DNA of 28,042 bases. Source: HGM04593 sp045613945 (GTDB taxonomy: Bacteria; Bacteroidota; Bacteroidia; Bacteroidales; Bacteroidaceae). The notes below the pieces were generated by a model that saw nothing but the letters and a program-made list of their open reading frames with translations, searched no databases and was not told the origin of the DNA. The stretch is from positions 1 through 28,042 of the forward strand of contig JAZLBZ010000031.1 in assembly GCA_045613945.1 (NCBI GenBank), in the 5' to 3' direction. Positions within the stretch are counted from its first letter, which is position 1, and every line of letters starts with the position of its first letter. Made by a program: the position numbers and the translations under genes. Of this stretch, positions 22,345-28,042 are shown one piece after another.

Positions 22345-23604
22345 ATGAATAGGGTTATTATAGTTGGAAACGGTTTTGACTTGGCGCACAACCTGAAAAC
22401 AAGGTATGAGGATTTTATGAATTGGTACTGGTGTAAGTGGTTGAAACTTTTAAATAATAGTATAAGCCAATTTGAAGAAGATGAATTGTTTAAAATAGGC
22501 GCGAAATACAACTCTGATTGTCTTTGCAATTATTTTTACTTAGGTTGCACTGAACGCAATGTTTACAAATACATTGAGAAGGTTCGACAAGAAAACGGTC
22601 TGTCTTATATTATTTCTCCTATTTTAAAGCGTATTTCCGAATCTATTGAAACAAAAGGTTGGGTAGATATAGAGGCTGATTATTATGCAATGCTTGTTGA
22701 GTGTAAAGGTAAAAAGGATGAACTTGAAAAATTGAATAAAGATTTTGCGGTTATTCAAGATTTGCTCGTTGAATACCTAGACGAGATTCAGAAGCATAAA
22801 ATTAATGAGGAACTTGTTTGCGAAGAGATTAAAAATGCTATTCTGAGTCCTGTACTCAAGCGTGATATGGCAGTGTCTTCAATTATTGAATGGTGGGGAT
22901 TTGTTGAGGATAGGTTAAAAACAGAAGGTGCAGAACTGACAAAGATTCTTGCTCCGTATGTTGATGCGTGGCATATGCATATTGTTCTTCAAGATATTCA
23001 AAATTTTGCTCGCAAAAATTTAGAACGTATTATTATGTACAAATTAGAGCCTGTGCATTGGCCTGATTACTTTTTGGTGCCGGATCGTATAATGCTCTTG
23101 AACTTTAATTATACAAAAACGGCAGACTTGTATTTGCCAAAAAGTGGTAGATTTATTTGTAATCACATTCACGGTGACTTGTCAATCCCAGAAAGTGTGA
23201 TATTCGGTTATGGTGATGAATCGGACGATGAATACAAGAAACTCCAGAAGATTAACGATAACGAGTATCTGCGACACATTAAAACTAACCGATACCTGGA
23301 GACTCCCAATTACAAGGATTTGCTTGCGTTTATAGATTCTGCGCCGTTTCAGGTTTGTATTATGGGGCATTCGTGTGGTCTGTCGGACAATACTTTGCTC
23401 AATACTTTATTTGAACATAGGAATTGCGTATCTATCAAGCCTTATTATTATGTAAATGAGCAGGGCAAGGATAATTATTTGGATATAGTTCAGAACATAT
23501 CCCGTAATTTTACAAATCCGCAGTTGATGCGCGACAGGGTGGTGAACAAAACCTATTGCGAGGAACTCCCGCAAGTGACTCGGAAGCAAAAGGAAGAGGA
23601 GTGA
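22345..23604 (+). CDS. abiH: AbiH-family abortive infection protein
   Basis: 419 residues starting MNRVIIVGNGFDLAHNLKT, the characteristic AbiH opening with the GNGFD motif (8-12). Later family marks are LNFNYTKT (252-259), NHIHGDL (273-279) and MGHSCGLSDNTLL (340-352), where His276 and His342 look like conserved polar positions. AbiH was first known as a lactococcal phage-resistance protein; many relatives sit in bacterial defence islands. The mechanism is not established to my knowledge. The N-terminal Gly-rich strand is compatible with nucleotide binding, which is only inference. The protein is full length. It has its own promoter, a spacing of 169 bases from the dead rhuM gene, and AT-rich composition like the other cargo. 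Confidence 0.87.
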   Translation: MNRVIIVGNGFDLAHNLKTRYEDFMNWYWCKWLKLLNNSISQFEEDELFKIGAKYNSDCLCNYFYLGCTERNVYKYIEKVRQENGLSYIISPILKRISESIETKGWVDIEADYYAMLVECKGKKDELEKLNKDFAVIQDLLVEYLDEIQKHKINEELVCEEIKNAILSPVLKRDMAVSSIIEWWGFVEDRLKTEGAELTKILAPYVDAWHMHIVLQDIQNFARKNLERIIMYKLEPVHWPDYFLVPDRIMLLNFNYTKTADLYLPKSGRFICNHIHGDLSIPESVIFGYGDESDDEYKKLQKINDNEYLRHIKTNRYLETPNYKDLLAFIDSAPFQVCIMGHSCGLSDNTLLNTLFEHRNCVSIKPYYYVNEQGKDNYLDIVQNISRNFTNPQLMRDRVVNKTYCEELPQVTRKQKEEE

Positions 23605-23680
23605 CGGTAGTAGCCTACTTGCTGGAGCATAGGCTTCCCAAGCCGAGGGTCTCGGGTTGGGATGTCCTACAAGCGCACCA
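23604..23680 (+). other. Degenerate tRNA-Gly-like sequence (probable remnant)
   Basis: Immediately after the abiH stop there is a stretch with an anticodon-loop-like TTCCCAA (CCC anticodon, 23635-23641) between stems TAGGC and GCCGA. A 5-base variable region GGGTC follows, then TCGGGTTGGGAT resembling a T-arm with loop TTGGGAT instead of TTCGAAT, and finally ACCA. The D-arm, the 3' side of the T-stem and the acceptor pairing are poor, so it should not be functional. The same bases can fold into a hairpin with arms TCCCAAGCCGAG and CTCGGGTTGGGA (one mismatch). It may be a scar of integration near a tRNA gene, but chance resemblance is possible. Confidence 0.3.
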
Positions 23681-23720
23681 TCGGCAAATTCCACCGCATA
23701 AATTTATAGAAATCCCTTCA

Positions 23721-23786
23721 TTTCTTGCCGATATCGGCAAGAAAATGCTATATTTGCATTGTTTTTAATGAGTAAACTTGCCGATA
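23721..23786 (+). promoter_or_regulatory. fic promoter with 24-bp palindromic operator and a third half-site
   Basis: TTTCTTGCCGAT/ATCGGCAAGAAA forms a perfect palindrome at 23721-23744. It contains the -33 TTG (23725-23727) and fills the spacer before the -7 element TATATTTG (23749-23756; spacing 21). The half-site CTTGCCGATA is repeated exactly at 23777-23786, just before the preferred ATG at 23789. A dimeric repressor on the palindrome would block RNA polymerase. The Fic protein itself carries an N-terminal HTH-like region, so autoregulation is the simplest inference. Confidence 0.7.
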
Positions 23787-23788
23787 GT

Positions 23789-24676
23789 ATGGATTATATT
23801 TCAGTTGCTGAATTTGCCAAAAGGTATGGTGTTGCGGAGCGAACCGTGCGCAATTATTGTTCCAGCGGTAAAATACCGGGGGCGGTGCTTGTTGGCAAGA
23901 CTTGGAGTGTGCCTTGTGATGCGGAGTTGCCACAGCGTGGAACGGCAAAGCGCAAGCAAATGCCTTTGCTTGTTGTGCTGAAAGAGCAGAGGGCTTCTAG
24001 GCTGAAGGGTGGAATATATCATCGCACTCAGGTTGACCTTACATATAATTCGAACCACATTGAGGGCAGTCGCCTGACGCACGAACAGACACGTTTTATC
24101 TTTGAGACAAACACCATTGGAGTGGAGGATGGTGCTGTGCGAGTTGATGACATTATTGAGACTACAAACCATTTCCGTTGCATTGATTTTATCATTGAGA
24201 ATGCCGAGGTGCGTTTGAACGAGGGTTTCATAAAGAGGCTTCATGCTATGTTGAAGTCGGGCACTACTGACAGCAACAAGGATTGGTTTGCAGTGGGGGA
24301 GTACAAGCGTTTGCCAAACGAGGTGGGTGGCAATGAGACTGTTGCGCCCGAGGGTGTTCCGCATGCGATGCAGGCATTGTTGAAAGAGTACAATGCCATA
24401 AAGAGCAAGTCGTTTGAGGATATTATTGATTTTCATCAACGCTTTGAGGCGATACATCCGTTCCAGGATGGCAATGGCCGTGTGGGGCGTTTAATTATGT
24501 TCAAGGAGTGCCTGGCCTGTGGCTTTGTGCCGTTCATTATTACCGATGAACTGAAATTCTTCTATTATCGAGGCTTGCAGCAGTGGAACAGTGTTCGCGC
24601 TTATCTGCTTGACACTTGCCTCACAGCTCAGGATAACTATAAGGCCTTGCTTGACTATTTCAGGATTGAATATTGA
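23789..24676 (+). CDS. Fic-family protein with N-terminal HTH (class II, self-inhibited)
   Basis: 295 residues from ATG 23789 (MDYISVAEFAKRYGVAERTV), which matches the usual start of this subgroup and lies ~26 bases after the predicted transcription start. The in-frame ATG at 23768 would leave a ~5-base leader. Residues 1-45 look like a MerR/excisionase-type helix-turn-helix (YISVAEFAKRYGVAERTVRNYCSSGKIPG). The inhibitory helix motif SNHIEG (88-93, S/T-xxx-E-G/N) precedes the core, and the catalytic loop is HPFQDGNGRVGR (223-234) with His223 intact. Fic enzymes usually transfer AMP from ATP to a target protein. Its target here is unknown. Composition is closer to the chromosomal genes than to the AT-rich cargo. 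A palindromic operator overlaps its promoter. Confidence 0.9.
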   Translation: MDYISVAEFAKRYGVAERTVRNYCSSGKIPGAVLVGKTWSVPCDAELPQRGTAKRKQMPLLVVLKEQRASRLKGGIYHRTQVDLTYNSNHIEGSRLTHEQTRFIFETNTIGVEDGAVRVDDIIETTNHFRCIDFIIENAEVRLNEGFIKRLHAMLKSGTTDSNKDWFAVGEYKRLPNEVGGNETVAPEGVPHAMQALLKEYNAIKSKSFEDIIDFHQRFEAIHPFQDGNGRVGRLIMFKECLACGFVPFIITDELKFFYYRGLQQWNSVRAYLLDTCLTAQDNYKALLDYFRIEY

Positions 24677-24847
24677 GAATGGCCGCAAACGGCTAGCGTC
24701 TTAGGGCTAGACAAAAGAACATAAACCAACTACGTTGGTTATATAAGATTTTAAAATAAGATAAACTGGGATTTACAGCGCAATGATGTCTCTGTAACAT
24801 TTCTACTATTGCATGAATGTTGTTTGGAAATCATATTTCCAATATGT

Positions 24848-24907
24848 ATAGTGTCAATCTGCATCAATGCGAGAACTTGTTTTCTCATTGTGGCAGATTG
24901 ACACTAT
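24848..24907. ncRNA. Long 15-bp hairpin with structured inner loop, possible RNA or terminator
   Basis: ATAGTGTCAATCTGC (24848-24862) pairs perfectly with GCAGATTGACACTAT (24893-24907). The inner part CAATGCGAGAA...TTCTCATTG pairs again with a one-base bulge, giving a nearly continuous stem of ~25 bp and a small loop. A short T run follows (24907-24910). It could be a bidirectional terminator, a small structured RNA, or a miniature inverted-repeat element. Assignment as RNA is tentative. Confidence 0.35.
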
Positions 24908-25195
24908 TTTATGTCGCATAGTTTTACTAGCGACAAACATTCCCAATAGCAGAAAAGTCTTTTAACTTCGTTGAACTTGCTTTGAGGCGACCTTGTCGCA
25001 CTCCTTTGTAAACCTAAAGGTTCAGTCGTCGCAAGCAACGCTCATCCGCGTTGCCGCTGTAAAAATTCAAACAAGTTTGGTTTTTACTCGCTTACTCGCA
25101 ACTTTGTTCTTTTGTACTTATGTCTAAATATTTATCTCGGATCCCTCGTCGCTACGCTCTGTCGGGATGACACTTGGCAGGGTCTGATACAACAT

Positions 25196-25234
25196 CTCCC
25201 TCCGCTTCGCTCGTCCCTCTTGGAAAAGAGGGAC
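25196..25234. repeat. Distant copy of the two-hairpin repeat
   Basis: CTCCCTCCGCTTCGCTCG then GTCCCTCTT-GGAA-AAGAGGGAC: the same inverted-orientation design as the copy at 4531-4573, 20 kb away. It ends 18 bases from the TPR gene stop codon. Confidence 0.7.
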
Positions 25235-25251
25235 AGTTTTTAGGTTAACCG

Positions 25252-27453
25252 TTAAAGTATCAAATCCCTTAGCAATAGGATTTCGTTCTCGCTTACGCCG
25301 CGAGAAATTAATGTCTCGCTGTCGTGCATGATCTGCTGGGCGACTTTGTCGGCGCTGCCGCAGAGTTCCTTTGCTTTCTGGTAGTACTCGATGGCCTGGG
25401 CATTGTTGTGGCTTACCCACTCGACGTGGCCGGCGTTGAGGTAGTCCTCGTAACTTGCTGCCGGCATTGCGTGCAGTCGCTTGTAGTAGGCGCGTGCCTG
25501 CTGGTCCTTGCCGGTTAGGAATGAGCACCAGGCGATGGCGCGTGTGGCGCGCAGCGAGCCGGGCTTGAGGAATTCTACCTTGTAGAAGCGGGCGAAGGCC
25601 TCTTCGTACTGTTTCATTGTGGCAAGGCTCTCACCGGTCTGCAGCAGCAGCGAGATGTTCTCGGGGGCAAGTTCTTCGGCCATTTGGTAATATGCCAGTG
25701 CGTTGTCGAATTCGCCTTGCATACGGTAGCACTGGGCGATGTGGCGCAGTGTCCACAGGGTGTCGGGCTTGACGATGTCGGCGCGGGTGTAGTAGTCGAT
25801 GGCCTCTTTGTAGCGCAGTTCCTTCTGCAGGCAGTAGCCCATCTCCTGGAAGAACTGTGCATCGCACTCGCCGCTCTTCTCAAAGAGTTTGCCGGCGTTG
25901 TAGGCCTCGGCGTAATACTCCTTCTCCACAAGGTAGCGGAATGTGCGCAACACGGCGTTGCTGTCGCTGATGAGGGGCGCGAGTATCTTGCTCTCGAGCA
26001 GGTTCAATTGCATTGTGAACGGGTCCTTGAACTCACCTTTGAAATTGGATACTTTGAAGAAACGGTAAAGGTCCTGTATGTACTGGTTGCTCTCAATTTC
26101 GGCCATTCGCTCCTTGTCGGCAATTATATTGCTCTCGGCCTCGCTGATGGCCTCTTCCTCTTCGCCGCCCAGTTGTCCCATGAGCATGTCGCGCTGCTCC
26201 TGGGGAACGCGCTGCAGGGTGAAGCAGAACGAGTACTTGTCGCTGTTGCAGAAAACGGGTGACTTGCATATTGCACCAATGATGCTGTTGCCCTCGCTGG
26301 CACTGCCGGGTATGATGTCGCTTATGCCCGGGACGTTCTTGTCGAATGGGCGCAGCCAGTTGCATATATCGCTGAAGAAGGGATAGTTTTTTAACTGTGA
26401 GAAGGTGCTCATGTAGAGGTCGGCGCCCTCAATCTGCCACTTGGCCATCTCCTCAATCTTGCTCTTTATGCCATCCTCCTCAATCCACTTCTGCCACTCG
26501 GGGTTCTTGTCCTCGTCGTCCTCAATCTCCTTGAGGATGTCGATGCTTAGTTTGCCGTTGAGTTTGTGCGAACTTTTCATCATGGCGGGGATAATCTCTT
26601 CGCGCATCTTGCGGTCGATCTTCTGTGTCTCGCGGCAACGTAGCAGTTGAATCTGTATTGTTTGTATGTGGCGCATCACGGTGGGGTTGTCGCGCAAGGT
26701 GTCGAGCGCGGCTTTGAGCACGGGGTAGTGGGTTATGCGCTGCTCATACTGGAACAGTGCAATGACAATGCCTGTTATGGCGCGCACAGCAAGTGTGCTG
26801 CAGCCGTTTGTGGCTATGTGACAGAGCGCCTCAATCTTGATTGGCTCGAAGCACTTGAGTGTGCTGAGTGTTATCGCGCTCACAACGGTGGCGCGGTCGC
26901 TGAGGTTTATCTCCTTGTCGTTGATGATGTTGTCAATCAACTCGGCATCGCTCTTTTTCCAGCCGTTGCTGCTCCATATTGCGCTGAAGAGTTCAGATAA
27001 CAGCCTTTCGTGCTCCTGCGACAGTTGCAAGCGCACTCCCTTGCATTCGTTTGCCGGCAGGCTCTCGGTAACGGCAAAGTTTGCGGCATTCTCCTTGAGA
27101 CGGTCGTATATGCTGCAGATGACCGCAAGGTTCTTGTATTTGCGGCGCATTTGGCAATAGACCTTTGTGGAGTGCTCGGTGAGTCTTGCAATGGCAATCT
27201 GGTCGTTGATGATGTAGCAACGGCCAATGAGTTCGGCATGCAGGCGTTCTCTGTCGGGGTCGGGCATTCCCTGGCGCATGTAGTCGAGCATATATGTGTA
27301 TGCTGTCTGCATCTCGGTGAAGCGCGTGCGTAACTCCCAGTCCTGCAGCTCGTCAATGCCTGCGGCCAATGTGTCAATGGCTTGCTTGAGTCGCTTGTCA
27401 TTGAGCAACGTGGTAACCTGGTGCTGTATGTCTGTTATCTGCTTTTCTTCCAT
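25252..27453 (-). CDS. Large TPR protein, cytoplasmic, function unknown
   Basis: 733 residues on the minus strand, ATG at 27453, no signal peptide or membrane segment. The N-terminal ~470 residues are helical and HEAT/ARM-like (KRLKQAIDTLAAGIDELQDW; LSDRATVVSAITLSTLKCF). A short Glu/Ala-rich stretch lies at ~430-455. From about residue 535 there are at least five TPR units (QEMGYCLQKELRYKEAIDYY; RHIAQCYRMQGEFDNALAYY; QTGESLATMKQYEEAF; NAGHVEWVSHNNAQAIEYY). Such helical repeat proteins act as protein-binding scaffolds; proteins of this architecture seem common in Bacteroidales, but I know no assigned role. GC content is high (near 50 percent by eye), so it belongs to the host backbone and marks the right end of the accessory island. 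Confidence 0.82.
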   Translation of the reverse strand: MEEKQITDIQHQVTTLLNDKRLKQAIDTLAAGIDELQDWELRTRFTEMQTAYTYMLDYMRQGMPDPDRERLHAELIGRCYIINDQIAIARLTEHSTKVYCQMRRKYKNLAVICSIYDRLKENAANFAVTESLPANECKGVRLQLSQEHERLLSELFSAIWSSNGWKKSDAELIDNIINDKEINLSDRATVVSAITLSTLKCFEPIKIEALCHIATNGCSTLAVRAITGIVIALFQYEQRITHYPVLKAALDTLRDNPTVMRHIQTIQIQLLRCRETQKIDRKMREEIIPAMMKSSHKLNGKLSIDILKEIEDDEDKNPEWQKWIEEDGIKSKIEEMAKWQIEGADLYMSTFSQLKNYPFFSDICNWLRPFDKNVPGISDIIPGSASEGNSIIGAICKSPVFCNSDKYSFCFTLQRVPQEQRDMLMGQLGGEEEEAISEAESNIIADKERMAEIESNQYIQDLYRFFKVSNFKGEFKDPFTMQLNLLESKILAPLISDSNAVLRTFRYLVEKEYYAEAYNAGKLFEKSGECDAQFFQEMGYCLQKELRYKEAIDYYTRADIVKPDTLWTLRHIAQCYRMQGEFDNALAYYQMAEELAPENISLLLQTGESLATMKQYEEAFARFYKVEFLKPGSLRATRAIAWCSFLTGKDQQARAYYKRLHAMPAASYEDYLNAGHVEWVSHNNAQAIEYYQKAKELCGSADKVAQQIMHDSETLISRGVSENEILLLRDLIL

Positions 27454-27473
27454 AATTAGTTAAGCTGAAAACT

Positions 27474-27972
27474 GAAAGGTGAAATCGGAAAACTAAAAAG
27501 TATAATCTGAAAGCGGAAATGTGAAATCTGAAAGGTTTAGGGTGAATTTACTATTTGTTCTGTTTGGCAGTTTTTATGCTGCTTGTTATTATTGCAATGA
27601 TTTCTTTAAGGTCATTGTTCAATGAACAGAAGATGTTTTCATTTATGATTGAGCTTTCATAAAGTAGTTCTAACCAATATTGTGTTTCGTCAGCTTCTTT
27701 TAGTGCAATTGATAGCTTGTTGATGAAATCGGCTTTGCTTTGTGAGTTTTTCCTTTCTCTGGCATTTGCACCTATACTTGTACCGCTTCTGAGAATTTGC
27801 TTGGAAAGAACAAATTCTTTATCAACTTCTCTCAGTTGCTTGTATAGTTTTATTATACGCAAAGCGAAAGCTTTACTTTTCTTGTCAATGATAGACTCCA
27901 TAAACAGTTTTTACTTTTCCGTTTTTATTTCGCTTTGTGCTCTCGGTTTTCCGCTTTCCGCTTTCACCTTTC
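27474..27972. mobile_element. IVP-like gene flanked by imperfect inverted repeats (possible miniature mobile unit)
   Basis: Left end GAAAGGTGAAATCGGAAAAC (27474-27493). The complement of the right end (27946-27972) reads GAAAGGTGAAAGCGGAAAGC then GGAAAAC, i.e. the same sequence with one substitution and one extra GCGGAAA unit. Further simple repeats of the type CTGAAA/GCGGAAA lie inside the left end. The four-helix-bundle gene fills the space between. No transposase is present, so mobility would need help in trans, or the repeats may be purely local slippage products. Confidence 0.4.
27551..27901 (-). CDS. Four-helix-bundle protein (23S rRNA intervening-sequence protein family)
   Basis: 116 residues, entirely helical by pattern: KSKAFALRIIKLYKQLR, then the family signature FVLSKQILRSGTSIGANARER (residues ~30-50), then SKADFINKLSIALKEADETQYWLELLYES. 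This is the small family named after proteins encoded in intervening sequences of 23S rRNA genes; related four-helix bundles serve as accessory proteins of diversity-generating retroelements. No rRNA or reverse transcriptase is nearby, so it is a free-standing copy. The molecular role is not known. Low GC compared with the adjacent TPR gene, and the flanking inverted repeats, suggest it was acquired. Confidence 0.88.
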   Translation of the reverse strand: MESIIDKKSKAFALRIIKLYKQLREVDKEFVLSKQILRSGTSIGANARERKNSQSKADFINKLSIALKEADETQYWLELLYESSIINENIFCSLNNDLKEIIAIITSSIKTAKQNK

Positions 27973-27977
27973 CGTAT

Positions 27978-28021
27978 AAAACCAATAAACAGCGCGGTCA
28001 ACCGCGCTGTTTATTGGTTTT
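27978..28021. terminator. Strong bidirectional intrinsic terminator
   Basis: A perfect 21-bp stem, AAAACCAATAAACAGCGCGGT (27978-27998) with its complement at 28001-28021, and only two unpaired central bases. A-rich and T-rich outer ends on both strands make it suitable to stop transcription from either side. It lies upstream of the IVP gene, so it probably belongs to genes beyond the right edge. Confidence 0.88.
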
Positions 28022-28042
28022 TATAAAAGCGGTAAATTATTC

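Larger units (their letters stand above)
24677..25251. other. 575-base intergenic region rich in hairpins and repeats
   Basis: No supported gene. In order it holds AACCAAC-TAC-GTTGGTT (24724-24740), a candidate fic terminator, and TTGGAAAT-CAT-ATTTCCAA (24824-24842). A long hairpin (24848-24907) and TGTCGC/GCGACA (24912-24935) follow. GCGAC-CTT-GTCGC lies at 24987-24999, and AACC/GGTT and CAACGC/GCGTTG pairs lie at about 25011-25055. A segment ending CTTTTGTACTTATGTCTAA (25109-25127) recurs inverted upstream of aspD. ATCCC/GGGAT arms lie near 25141-25168, and a two-hairpin repeat at 25196-25234. It separates the defence island from the following convergent gene. Confidence 0.6.

Noticed and set aside
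23759..23788. TTG 23759 or ATG 23768 as fic start
   Set aside because: They lie at or just after the predicted transcription start; ATG 23789 matches the family start YISV and leaves a normal leader. ATG 23768 is not fully excluded.
23990..24676. Fic plus neighbour as a toxin-antitoxin pair
   Set aside because: No separate small antitoxin gene is adjacent; the inhibitory motif is within the Fic protein itself (class II).
25684..26262. 192-codon plus-strand frame opposite the TPR gene
   Set aside because: Shadow of a GC-rich coding region; the opposite strand shows regular TPR units.

Overview
This window looks like a chromosomal segment of a Bacteroidales bacterium (a Prevotella/Bacteroides-like gut organism). 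The reasons are several promoters matching the Bacteroidetes pattern TTTG-N20-TAnnTTTG, weak or absent Shine-Dalgarno sites, a secreted GEVED-type protein with a typical Bacteroidetes C-terminal tail beside a GH29 fucosidase, and AspT/AspD and rubredoxin genes of the kind seen in gut anaerobes. No taxonomy search was possible.

Left part (1-8701), metabolic. The end of a GH29 alpha-L-fucosidase is followed by a large secreted protein of unknown ligand, then by an N-acetylhexosamine 1-kinase-like phosphotransferase with its own promoter and terminator. This fits harvesting of host glycans. A 53-residue rubredoxin gene sits on the minus strand inside a cluster of short two-hairpin intergenic repeats. 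Next on the minus strand are aspartate 4-decarboxylase and the aspartate:alanine antiporter, an energy-conserving and acid-consuming pair.

Middle (9004-24676), a defence island, all on the plus strand. A four-gene core consists of a SNF2-type helicase with a PLD-like N-terminus, a DUF4391 protein, a type III-like methyltransferase (Mod) and a type III-like restriction helicase/nuclease (Res). An AT-richer gene of different character sits at each core junction: an unknown 118-residue protein, a DUF4365 nuclease-like protein, and a membrane-anchored TPR protein. A DUF2971 gene is translationally coupled to the end of Res. Then come a rhuM gene wrecked by an internal deletion, an abiH gene with its own promoter, a decayed tRNA-Gly-like sequence, and a class II Fic gene whose promoter contains a 24-bp perfect palindrome. 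This mosaic is the most interesting part of the window. A restriction-like core appears to carry interchangeable cargo, and even the middle of Mod (its target-recognition region) has foreign composition.

Right part (24677-28042). A 575-bp intergenic region rich in hairpins and repeats precedes a long TPR protein on the minus strand. A small four-helix-bundle (IVP-like) gene follows, flanked by imperfect inverted repeats. A near-perfect 21-bp hairpin terminator closes the window.

Family names come from recognising motifs by eye; no database search was run.
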